Assembly: GCA_018883065.1 (NCBI GenBank) | Contig: VEQT01000032.1 | Coordinates: 1 to 32,637, forward strand | Length of the DNA stretch: 32,637 nucleotides | Direction of reading: 5' to 3' | DNA from: Flavobacterium sp. | GTDB taxonomy: Bacteria; Bacteroidota; Bacteroidia; Flavobacteriales; Flavobacteriaceae | Part shown: positions 14,651-24,400 of the stretch, piece after piece | How positions within the stretch are numbered: the first letter of the stretch is position 1 | Layout of the letters: every line of letters starts with the position of its first letter | Made by a program: the position numbers and the translations under genes | The notes under the pieces: generated by a model | What the model was told of the DNA's origin: nothing | Databases searched by the model: none | What the model saw: the letters and a program-made list of their open reading frames with translations, nothing else

Positions 14651-16195
14651 ATGGAAAATGTACGAAACAACAGCCCGCAGCGCCTAGAAAAAGCAACGAT
14701 AATCAACCTTGAAAAAGGTAAATTACCACCGCAGGTATTGGATTTAGAAGAAGCCGTATTGGGCGCCATGATGATTGATAAAAAAGGGGTGGATGATGTG
14801 ATCGATATCTTGCAACCCGATGCTTTCTATAAAGATGGCCACCGCCATATTTTTGAAGCCATTGTGCAATTGTTTACCGACACACAGCCCATTGATTTAC
14901 TTACGGTTTCGGCGCAATTGCGCAAAAATGGCACTTTGGAATTGGCTGGTGGTGATTACTACTTAATTCAGCTTACTCAAAAAATTTCATCTTCGGCACA
15001 CATTGAATTTCATTCGCGTATAATTTTACAGAAATACATCCAACGCAGTTTGATAAAAATATCATCTGAGCTTATTGAAGAATCCTACGACGAAACCACC
15101 GATGTATTTGATTTATTGGACAGAGCCGAGTCGCGCTTGTACGAAGTAACGCAAGGAAATATTAAACGCAGCTCCGAAACAGCCCAAAGCTTGGTGTTAC
15201 AAGCCAAAAAACGCATCGAAGAAATTGCGAGCAAAGAGGGCTTAAGCGGAATTGCAACCGGTTTTGAAAAACTGGATAAAATCACCTCGGGCTGGCAACC
15301 ATCAGACTTAATTATTATTGCGGCTCGTCCGGGTATGGGTAAAACGGCTTTTGTTTTATCCATGGCCCGAAACATTGCGATTGATTTTGGTCATCCGGTG
15401 GCATTATTCTCGCTTGAGATGTCCTCGGTGCAATTGATTACTCGTCTCATTTCGTCTGAAACGGGCTTGTCATCCGAGAAATTGAGAACCGGAAAATTAG
15501 AAAAACACGAGTGGGAACAATTGAGCATCAAGGTGAAAAATTTAGAAAAAGCGCCTTTATTTATTGACGATACCCCTTCACTTTCTATCTTTGATTTACG
15601 GGCTAAATCCCGTCGATTGGCTTCGCAACACGGCATCAAATTGATTGTAGTTGATTACTTACAGCTCATGACCGCCGGCGGAAGCAACGGAAAAGGAGGA
15701 GGAAACCGCGAGCAAGAAATCTCGACCATTTCCCGAAATTTAAAAGCATTGGCCAAGGAATTGAGCGTGCCTGTAATTGCCTTGTCTCAATTGTCGCGTG
15801 CGGTTGAAACCCGCGGAACGAGCAAACGCCCTTTGCTTTCTGATTTAAGGGAATCGGGTGCGATAGAGCAAGATGCCGATATTGTATCGTTTATTTATCG
15901 CCCCGAATATTATAAAATAGACGAGTGGGATGACGAAGGAGCAACACCTACTGCGGGCCAAGCTGAATTCATCATCGCCAAACACCGAAACGGTTCGCTC
16001 GAGAATATACGCTTGAAATTTGTGGGCAATTTAGGTAAATTTGACAACCTGGACGAATTTGGTGGAGCCTATGACGATTTGCCTTCTAAAATGAATCGGG
16101 AAGACAATCCGTTTACCACCAAAAATTTACCGTCGGCCAATGAAGCGTTTGGTAGCGCTATGAACTCGTTTGATGACAGTGAGGTGCCATTTTAG
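14651..16195 (+). CDS. dnaB: Replicative DNA helicase
   Basis: A 514-residue hexameric helicase that unwinds DNA at the replication fork. The N-terminal DnaB domain spans about 25-130 (PPQVLDLEEAVLGAMMID), the RecA-like helicase domain about 195-480. Walker A is AARPGMGKTAF near residue 220, Walker B region LIVVDYLQLM near 333, then SRNLKALAKEL, LSQLSRAVE and the SGAIEQDAD motif. The acidic tail ends DDSEVPF. I start at ATG 14651 (MENVRNN) because family members begin there; the frame is open upstream to a TTG at 14561 inside the accA terminator. A TACTTTAG box just upstream (14639-14646) would place the transcript start almost on the ATG. No intein is present. Confidence 0.95.
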   Translation: MENVRNNSPQRLEKATIINLEKGKLPPQVLDLEEAVLGAMMIDKKGVDDVIDILQPDAFYKDGHRHIFEAIVQLFTDTQPIDLLTVSAQLRKNGTLELAGGDYYLIQLTQKISSSAHIEFHSRIILQKYIQRSLIKISSELIEESYDETTDVFDLLDRAESRLYEVTQGNIKRSSETAQSLVLQAKKRIEEIASKEGLSGIATGFEKLDKITSGWQPSDLIIIAARPGMGKTAFVLSMARNIAIDFGHPVALFSLEMSSVQLITRLISSETGLSSEKLRTGKLEKHEWEQLSIKVKNLEKAPLFIDDTPSLSIFDLRAKSRRLASQHGIKLIVVDYLQLMTAGGSNGKGGGNREQEISTISRNLKALAKELSVPVIALSQLSRAVETRGTSKRPLLSDLRESGAIEQDADIVSFIYRPEYYKIDEWDDEGATPTAGQAEFIIAKHRNGSLENIRLKFVGNLGKFDNLDEFGGAYDDLPSKMNREDNPFTTKNLPSANEAFGSAMNSFDDSEVPF

Positions 16196-16259
16196 GAGTC
16201 ATCAGTTAGCTGACAGCTTTCAACTTGTTAGTAGCTAGTGAATAAAAACTAATTTACCG

Positions 16260-16289
16260 TTTGAGTTATACCATAAATTGGTATTTTTG
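16260..16289 (+). promoter_or_regulatory. ParDE promoter with overlapping palindromic operator
   Basis: TTTG (16260-16263) and TATTTTTG (16282-16289) are spaced by 18 bp, a near-perfect Bacteroidota promoter. Between and over them lies the inverted repeat ATACCA-TAAAT-TGGTAT (16268-16284), overlapping the -7 box. ParD antitoxins usually repress their own promoter by binding such palindromes, so this is the likely operator. Confidence 0.7.
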
Positions 16290-16306
16290 AAATAAAAAAT
16301 TACACG

Positions 16307-16561
16307 ATGGCAAAAAACACGTCCATTTTACTCGGTGATTATTTTGATGCGTTTATAAACGGACAAGTCAATACGGGTAAGTTTTCTTCGGCTAGTGAAG
16401 TTGTTCGTGCGGCTTTGCGACTTTTTGAACAAGAAGAAACCAAAAAAGCACAGCTCATCAACGAATTGATTAAAGGAGAGAACTCTGGTTTTGTAGAAGA
16501 CTTTAATCGGCATTCATTTTTGAATGACTTGAAAGATAGACATGCCAAAAGAGAATTATAA
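16307..16561 (+). CDS. ParD family antitoxin
   Basis: An 84-residue protein. The N-terminal half (about 1-45) fits a ribbon-helix-helix DNA-binding domain: the strand NTSILLGDYFDAFI, then GKFSSASEVVRAALRLFEQE, which matches the CC2985/ParD type antitoxins. The C-terminal half (about 46-84) would wrap around the toxin. Its stop overlaps the start of the toxin gene by 20 bp, so the two are translationally coupled with antitoxin first. It likely represses the operon by binding the palindrome at 16268-16284. Confidence 0.88.
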   Translation: MAKNTSILLGDYFDAFINGQVNTGKFSSASEVVRAALRLFEQEETKKAQLINELIKGENSGFVEDFNRHSFLNDLKDRHAKREL

Positions 16562-16841
16562 ACTAAGTAATGAAGCCCAACGAGATTTAGAACAAATTTG
16601 GCTTTATACCCATGAAAATTGGTCAATTGAACAAGCAGATCGGTATTTAAATTTGATTTTTAACGAAATCGAATACCTATGCCAAAAGTCAAATTCTGCA
16701 ATGAATTTCGATAGTATTAGAAAGGGGTATTGGCGTTCAAAAGTAAATTCACATTTTATTTTTTATAAAATTAGCTTTACAAATGAGCTTGAAATAATCC
16801 GAATCTTACATGAGCGAATGGATATAGAAAATCAATTGTAA
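16542..16841 (+). CDS. RelE/ParE family toxin
   Basis: A 99-residue protein. YKLSNEAQRDLEQIWLYT at residues 6-23 is the classic first strand and helix of ParE toxins, and YWRSKVNSHFIFYKI near 63-77 with IIRILHERMD near 85 form the sheet and C-terminal motif. ParE toxins poison DNA gyrase; RelE relatives cut mRNA. The sequence is closer to ParE. It is downstream of and overlaps the ParD antitoxin gene. Chromosomal ParDE pairs may stabilise their region or act in stress responses. Confidence 0.88.
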   Translation: MPKENYKLSNEAQRDLEQIWLYTHENWSIEQADRYLNLIFNEIEYLCQKSNSAMNFDSIRKGYWRSKVNSHFIFYKISFTNELEIIRILHERMDIENQL

Positions 16842-16851
16842 TCGTCTTGGC

Positions 16852-16914
16852 GAAAGTCGAAAGTCGAAAGTCGAAAGTCAAAAGTCGAAAGTCAAAAGTC
16901 TAAAGTCTAAAGTC
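16852..16914. repeat. Tandem heptamer repeat, nine units
   Basis: Nine direct 7-bp units of the form NAAAGTC: four GAAAGTC, then alternating AAAAGTC and GAAAGTC, ending in two TAAAGTC. It lies between ParE and the secreted protein gene. Such slipped-strand repeats can change length. Confidence 0.9.
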
Positions 16915-16944
16915 TCTCATCTCTAAGTCACTCATCTTAAAAAA

Positions 16945-18207
16945 ATGCTCAACAAAAAACCACTATTACTTTTTCTCTTGCTCATCTCTTTGGCTGCAAG
17001 GGCCAACTTTATCTTGTTGCCCATGGACGATGTTTCACAAAAGAATCACCTCAAGGCCTACGGAATTACTTTTTGGTGTTTGGACAAACAATACAAAGCC
17101 AGTTGGTTACTCAATTACCGCGGTGGCTCTTTTTTGTTGCCCGATTCACCTGATATTCGCAAAGAGTGCCAAATTCGCGGAGTGAGTTTTGAGTTGTTAT
17201 CTGATGCTGAAGCCAATCAGATATTGAATGAAATTTCCAGTCCTTCCCAAAATATGGAAACAGTAGTGCTCGAAAAAGCACCTAAAGTAGCGGTCTATAC
17301 GCCCAAAGGAAAACAGCCTTGGGACGATGCCGTAACCATGGTGCTCACTTATGCTGAAATTCCATTCACACCCGTTTATGATGCTGAGGTGTTGTCTGAT
17401 CAGTTGTTGTTGTACGATTGGTTGCATTTGCACCACGAGGATTTTAGTGGACAATACGGAAAATTTTACGGAGCCTATAGAACAGCACCTTGGTACATCG
17501 AGCAAAAAAAAGAGGCTGAAGCTTTGGCTGCTCAATTGGGGTATGCTAAAGTTTCGGAGGAAAAACTGGCTGTGGCCAAAAAAATTCGGGATTTTGTGAT
17601 TGGCGGCGGATTCATGTTTGCCATGTGCTCGGCTACCGATAGTTTTGACATTGCATTAGCAGCCGAGGGGGTTGATATTTGCGAGCCTATGTTTGATGGC
17701 GATGACAGTGAGCCCAATTACCAAGCCAAAATTGATTACCAAAAAAGTTTTGCCTTTAAGGATTTTGTGTTGGACAGACGCCCGGATCACTATGAGTTTT
17801 CAGACATTGACATGACCGAAAAACGGATTATTCCGTTTGAAAAAGACTATTTTACCCTCATGGATTTTTCGGCCAAATGGGACGTAATACCCAGTATGTT
17901 GTGTCAAAATCACACCCAACTCATCAAGGGATTTATGGGACAAACCACCGCTTTTGAACGCAGTTTACTCAAATCCTCGGTATTGGTTTTGGGCGAGAAC
18001 GAACTCAACGAAGAGGGGCGCTACATTCACGGCCAAAAAGGAAAAGGATTTTTTACCTTCTACGGCGGACACGACCCCGAAGATTACCAGCACCGCGTTG
18101 GCGACGAGCCTACTGTGCTTGATTTGCATCCAAATTCACCAGGATTTCGACTCATTTTGAACAATGTATTGTTTCCCGCAGCCAAGAAGAAAAAGCAGAA
18201 GACCTAA
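16945..18207 (+). CDS. Secreted protein of the family often named asparagine synthetase B
   Basis: A 420-residue protein with a Sec signal peptide (hydrophobic residues 7-17, cleavage near AARA-N). The mature part begins NFILLPMDDVSQKNHLKAYG. It contains KVAVYTPKGKQPWDDAVTMV near 113-132 and GGGFMFAMCSATDSFDIALA near 215-235; the latter resembles the nucleophile-elbow region of class I glutamine-amidotransferase-like folds with Cys in MCS. I recall close homologues across Flavobacteriia labelled asparagine synthetase B, but I see no N-terminal nucleophile Cys2 or synthetase domain of true AsnB, so the name is probably wrong. True function unknown; location periplasmic or extracellular. A strong terminator follows. 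Confidence 0.8.
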   Translation: MLNKKPLLLFLLLISLAARANFILLPMDDVSQKNHLKAYGITFWCLDKQYKASWLLNYRGGSFLLPDSPDIRKECQIRGVSFELLSDAEANQILNEISSPSQNMETVVLEKAPKVAVYTPKGKQPWDDAVTMVLTYAEIPFTPVYDAEVLSDQLLLYDWLHLHHEDFSGQYGKFYGAYRTAPWYIEQKKEAEALAAQLGYAKVSEEKLAVAKKIRDFVIGGGFMFAMCSATDSFDIALAAEGVDICEPMFDGDDSEPNYQAKIDYQKSFAFKDFVLDRRPDHYEFSDIDMTEKRIIPFEKDYFTLMDFSAKWDVIPSMLCQNHTQLIKGFMGQTTAFERSLLKSSVLVLGENELNEEGRYIHGQKGKGFFTFYGGHDPEDYQHRVGDEPTVLDLHPNSPGFRLILNNVLFPAAKKKKQKT

Positions 18208-18234
18208 ACAAAATTTCATCTTACAAAGTACTTT

Positions 18235-18267
18235 AGCTAATTGATTTGTAATCAATTAGCTTTTTTT
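18235..18267 (+). terminator. Rho-independent terminator
   Basis: AGCTAATTGATT (18235-18246) and AATCAATTAGCT (18250-18261) form a perfect 12-bp stem with a 3-nt loop, followed by seven T. Confidence 0.9.
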
Positions 18268-18420
18268 ATTAACACGAAAACGTTTGCGTGCAGTTTGTCG
18301 ATGTTTTTATTGTTTTTTTTATTATTTTGCCTTCGATAACGATTTCGCTGCTTATTTGTTTAAGTATGTACTTGATTAGAAAAAGTTTATCTGAAATTAA
18401 AAAATTTAAAAATTTGCAAT

Positions 18421-21400
18421 ATGAATACTTCAACTCAAAACATTGGTTTTACAAACATTTCAAAGCAAACAGCTGCTTTTGGAAGAGGAAATAGCAAAAC
18501 CCTTCTCACCATATTAATTTTGTTTTTAAGTTTTGGGGTTTGGGGGCAGACGACTTATGATTGGTTGAGTACTGCGCCAGATGGCAACTGGAAGCAAGGT
18601 GCAGGTGGAGCTAGATGGAATCCTGGTGGACTTTGGGATGAGCCTCCTTTTGGGATTTTAAGGTTTAATAATGACAATCAACGCACGATGACAAACAATG
18701 TAGCTGGTACCTATTCCCAGCACCGGATTATTTTTGAATCATCCAGCACATTAAGTAGAACCATAGGTGGTAACCCTGTAAGACTTTTTGATAATAGTGG
18801 AGCTGATCCTAAGATTGAAAATCTTTCTTCAGCAGGTCATACTATTAGTTTTAATGTGGAAGGCGATGGTACTACCGATCCTTTAGAAATGAATCCTACA
18901 AATGGAGATCTTACATTTGGCGGAACAGTAAATAATCAAGGAACTGATATCTTAATATATGGGGATAATGGAAAACAAATAATTTACAATGGTGTAATTT
19001 CTGGTACAGGTAAATTTATTATTAATCAAAATAGTATTGCTCGTTTTAATGCTTCCAATACTTACACAGGAGATACGGAAATTAATGCAGGTGAATTATG
19101 GATTGGATCATCCGGAAATATTTCATCCAGCAGTTCAATTTTTTTAGGGAAAGGAGGAACATTGACAACTGTCGCAAAATTTTGGCTCTCTAATTCAACC
19201 GGAGGTACAACCTTTGCAAGAAATATCACCGTTAATAATGGTAATTATAATACTAGGGTGATAGGTGGTCTGAATAGCTCAAACACGCATATTTTTTCAG
19301 GAAATATTACAGGGAGCTCTGCCACACATCTTACCTTATCAGCAAATACTGCCGGAGGTACAACTTCTTTTACAGGCATCATTTCAGAGATAACTACGCA
19401 AGTGGATATTCAAGGTTCAGGAACTGTTTCTTTGGGTAATGCTAATACCTACACAGGGAAAACTTATATCTTAGGATCTGCACTTACACTGGCAGTAGCT
19501 AATGCGCTGCCGGTTGGCAATAATGCAGGCATTGTGCATGTTGGGGCTGCAACAACATTAAACCTGGGTGCATTTAACCTGGGATCTAGTACAGCTTCTG
19601 CTAACTCAGCAGGAAAGCTTGACTTTGACGCAAATACTACAATTAATCTGGCATCATCGGGATCTTTTTTCTATTATTTTAAAGCTTCAGATGATCAAAC
19701 TTGGGGTGCCACCACCATTACAATCAATAACTGGTCCGGGTTTCCAGGCAGATCCGGTTCAGGTAATAAAATATTTATTGGCAGCAGCGCCTCCCTTAGT
19801 GCAGGACAGTTAGGTAAAATAAATTTTACAGGTTATGGTACTGGAGCTACTCAACTTGCTACAGGAGAGGTTGTGCCTGCTGGTGGGATGAATCCTGGCT
19901 TTGAAACTATTCCGGTGTCATCTAATGGGTGGACGCTTAGTGGTGCAGATGGAACTTTTTCCACTCCAACCTCAGGTCCACGTTCAGGTACTTACAGGCT
20001 TCAACATTTAATGTCTAACACAAGTACGAATACCGCGGGACATTCTTCAGGGTTTTCGGTTACCATTCCTAGCGCAGGTACCAATTATGTTCATGTTATT
20101 GGATATGTTGCTGCAAGTGGTTCTTCACCAACTGCACTTGTTGAGGCTATTTCAACTAATGGAGGTACTACAAGAAGTGGATTTTCCGCAACTCCGGGAA
20201 CTGGTTATACCAGGTTTACAGCTTCAGGTATTGGCACAGGTGGCGCTAGATATTATCCTCGATTTAACTATACTTCTGGCTCATCTGGTTCAAATACAAC
20301 ATTTAGTTTTGATGATATTTTCATTTACACTTCTACTTCTTCAACAACGGATGTTACTGCTCCATTAGCAGCCAGTTCCTTGGGTGTTACCCGTTCAGGA
20401 TCCAACAATGTACTTGCTTGGACGGATGGTACGGATGCGGGCGTAGGTATTGATGGAACTTTGATTTTAAGATGCACAGGAAATGTTACAGGCTCACTCA
20501 CGGCTTTAAATTCAGCCATACGTAATCAGGCCTTTTATGGTACTACAGGTCTTATCACCATCAGCGATGGTACCAACACTTGGACGGTAGTGAGTAACGG
20601 AACATCTACCGGTGCCAGCGGAGGATTTACGGATGCAAACAATGCAGACGTGACCTATGCTGTTTTCATGCGTGATATTGCATTCAACTACTCAAGCGGC
20701 GTTGCTACTTATTTAACCGGTCCTCCAACCATTACTGCTTCAGGTGGGGTCGTTGCATCAAGCCCTGGATCAGGAACTTCAGGTTTTGTTGGAAATACGA
20801 TAACGATTAATGGTACGAACCTTGGTTCTGTTACCGTTGTTAAAGTAGGCGGTTCGGGAGGTACCTCAGTTTCCATCGCAAGTCAATCGGCTACTACATT
20901 GACTTTTACCGCGATTAATGCCGGAGGAACAATTTATGTTGAAAATGCCAGCGGCGGAGTCACCAGTACTGAATCATATACAAATTCTGGTTTTAGAACT
21001 ACTGCCGACGGTGGTTGGAATACCGGAGGCACTTGGCTGGGAGGGAATGTGCCTCCATCATCCGCATCAAACAATGTTACTATTGCACATAATGTTACAA
21101 GTACCTCAGGAAATGTGGATGTAGGTAGACTTACGGTCAATTCTTCGGTTACGCTTACCATTACAGCTTCCACATCTATAACCGTAAATACAGCCTCAAC
21201 TAATAGCGGTACGATTACGAACAACGGAACCTTGATTCTTGCTGCTGCATATACGAATAGCGGAACACTAACAATGAATGGCACGCTGCAAATGAATAAC
21301 GGATCATCTATAGTTACCACGAGTCCTGCTTTTGGTTCATCTTCAACTTTAAATTATAACCAAGGTGGTGGCTCCAGTTCAAAAATCACCCAAGCACTGG

Positions 21401-24400
21401 AATGGCCATCATCCAATGGGCCTACTAATCTTAACATTACAAACAACACTTGGGTTCAGTTGAATGGAGACAGAAGTTTAGCAGGTAATCTAACTGTCAC
21501 GAACGGTTCGTTACAAGGAACTGGTGGTGTAACTCGTATATTGACAATGAATGGCACAACACAAACCATTACAGTTAGTACATCTGCTGGAGGTACAATT
21601 TATGGTACAGATAATGGTTCTAATAATGACTTGACATTAACCATCGCCAGTGGATCTACTACAACATTTACCGGTGACGCAACAGGTGCAGGGCAGAATG
21701 ATGATGAGAAAAAGTTTCGGAATGTTACTGTTACGGGTACTTTGATTCTTCAAAGGGGTATTCTGGTAAAAGGTGGCACTTTCACTGTCAATGGTACCCT
21801 TCAAATTAATTCTAACGGTTATGTTCAGAGCACTAATGGAGTTGCACCTACTTATGGAGCTTCTTCACTGCTTCTCTATAATACTACAGGTTCTTTTGGA
21901 AGAGGGCTTGAATGGAGTGCAATTACAGGCGCAGGGTATCCGAACAATGTGCAGGTATCCAACAACACTACATTAAATGTTAATAACGGAGCCAATGTCG
22001 CGCGTCAAATGGCAGGAACACTTACCGTTGATTCTGGTAGTACCTTGTCTCTTGAGGGTATGACTATTGCAAATCCTACCGTTATAGGATTAACAGTTCT
22101 AGGAAATGTGGTTAATAATGGAACTGTAACATTATCTACTTCAACTGAGCGTTTAAAATGTGCCAACTTTACCAATAATACAGGAGCTACAACAACCTTG
22201 TCTTCTAATGTTGGAGGAGATCTTGAATTAACAAGTAGTCTTTTAGATAATGCTACTTTTAATTCAAACAACAGAGCAGTATTTTTTACTGGTTCGGGAG
22301 TTCAGGATGTAAATGGATCTGGTGTATTTAACATAGATTATATTGTTTCTACTAAACCTTCTGGTTCTATTCGTATGCTTACTAATTTATTAGTAGAAGC
22401 TCCGAATACAGGCAATGCAATAACTTTGACAAATTCGACTGATATTCTAGACTTAAATGGATTTACCTTGACTTTAGGAAAATCAGGATTAGCGTCTACT
22501 GTAACAGGTTCAGGGTCTATTAAAGGGAGTGCGTCATCAAATATTTCTATTCTAGGGACTGGTGCTTTAGGTACTATTAATTTTGATCAAACTACACCAG
22601 GTACTACCAATGCATTACAAAACTTAACCATCAACCGTACCTCTACGGGTACTGTTACGTTGGGTAGTGCACTGACCGTAGGAGACACATTGACATTAAC
22701 AAATGGTACGCTGACAGTAGGTGCAAATACATTGACTTATTCAGGTTCATCCATCTCCCGCACCAGCGGTGCTATTGATGCTAGTAATGGAAGCGCAACC
22801 GTTGCGTTTACCAATGGAACAGGATTTACCTTGCCTGCTTCATTATTCAGCGGTAATGTAAACAACCTCACTATGAACGGTGCTGGTGGTATCACCTTAG
22901 GTTCTGCGACAACCGTGGCAGGCACCTTAACATTAACCAGCGGTGATATCATTACATCATCAACTAATACATTAACCCTTACTTCTGCCGCTTCTATTTC
23001 AGGTGGTAGCTCTTCCAGTTATATTGAAGGTCCTTTGGATCGTACATTGGCCAATGGCTCCAGCTTTACTTATCCAATCGGAAGTTCAACCAACTATCGT
23101 CCTATATCGCTGCAATCCGTTGTAGCAACCGGAACGCCGGTGGTAAGAGTAACGATGGCGGAAACTGGCGCCACTACCACAGATGGAGGAGCGACGATTA
23201 GTGGTTTATTAAGTGCTCGTAACTGGAATGTAGCAACAGTTAGTGGAACATTCACATCAGCTACTTTAAATATTACAGAAGATAGTTTGGTTAATGGTAC
23301 CTCTACTATAGCTAAAGCAACTACCAACCAGGCTGGCACTTATGCTTCTGTGGGTTCTTCTACGGTAAGCAGTGGTGCTATTACATCTCCTGCCGGACAA
23401 ACGGTAGGGTTCTATGCCATTGGAACACTTTGTACAAATCCGACTTCCGGAGGAACGGTTGCCGGTGGTGAAACGATCTGTAGTGGCGGTGATCCTACAG
23501 CCTTCACTAGTTCAGCAGCTGCATCAGTTAATGTGGGAACGCTGGAGTACAAATGGCAATCATCCACCACAAGTTCGTCTTCAGGGTTTTCTGATATTTC
23601 AGGGGAAACCGGTGCCACATACAATATCCCTTCGGGTTTGACTACGACAACATATTATAAACGTCTGGCTCGTGTTAATTGTAAATCTGACTGGACTGGA
23701 GCTGCAGAAAGTAATGTGTTGACGGTAACGGTGCGCCCTGAGTTTACTGCCGGCGCAATTGCCACTACAGGTCAGACGATCTGTTACGGTGGTACGCCAT
23801 CAGAAATTGGCAGTACCACAGCTGCAAGCGGAGGCAATAATAGTATCACTTACTCATGGAGATCTTCTGCGGACAGCTATACTGCAGCAATCAGCGGAGC
23901 AACTTCAGAAACCTACACGCCACCTGCAGGATTGACTACTACTACGAGCTATCGTCGTTATGCGAATGATGGCACATGTAATACAACGCCAACAGTATCC
24001 ACGGGTACATGGACGGTAACAGTTAATACAAATCCATCTGCTCCTTCTGCTTCTGCTCAAAGTTTCTGTTCGGCAAATTCTCCAACAGTAGCTAGTTTAG
24101 TGGCAACAGGAACAGCAATTCAATGGTACGATACAGCGTCAAATGGAAATTTACTTGCAAGTAGTTCATCGCTAACTGCTGGAACCTATTATGCTTCACA
24201 AACGGTAGATGGTTGTGAGAGTACTAGAACCAGTGTAGTTGCAACAATAATCACAAATCCATCTGCTCCTTCTGCTTCTGCTCAAAGTTTCTGTTCGGCA
24301 AATTCTCCAACAGTATCTAGTTTAGTGGCAATAGGAACAGCAATTCAATGGTACGATGCAGCGTCAAATGGAAATTTACTTGCAAGTAGTTCATCGCTAA

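Noticed and set aside
16852..16914. CRISPR-like array
   Set aside because: Units are 7 bp with no spacers; this is a simple tandem repeat. No CRISPR array or cas gene was seen in the window.
18288..18494. Small hydrophobic open frame before the giant surface protein
   Set aside because: It starts at GTG, overlaps the next gene start in another frame and has no context support; its hydrophobicity follows from the T-rich sequence.
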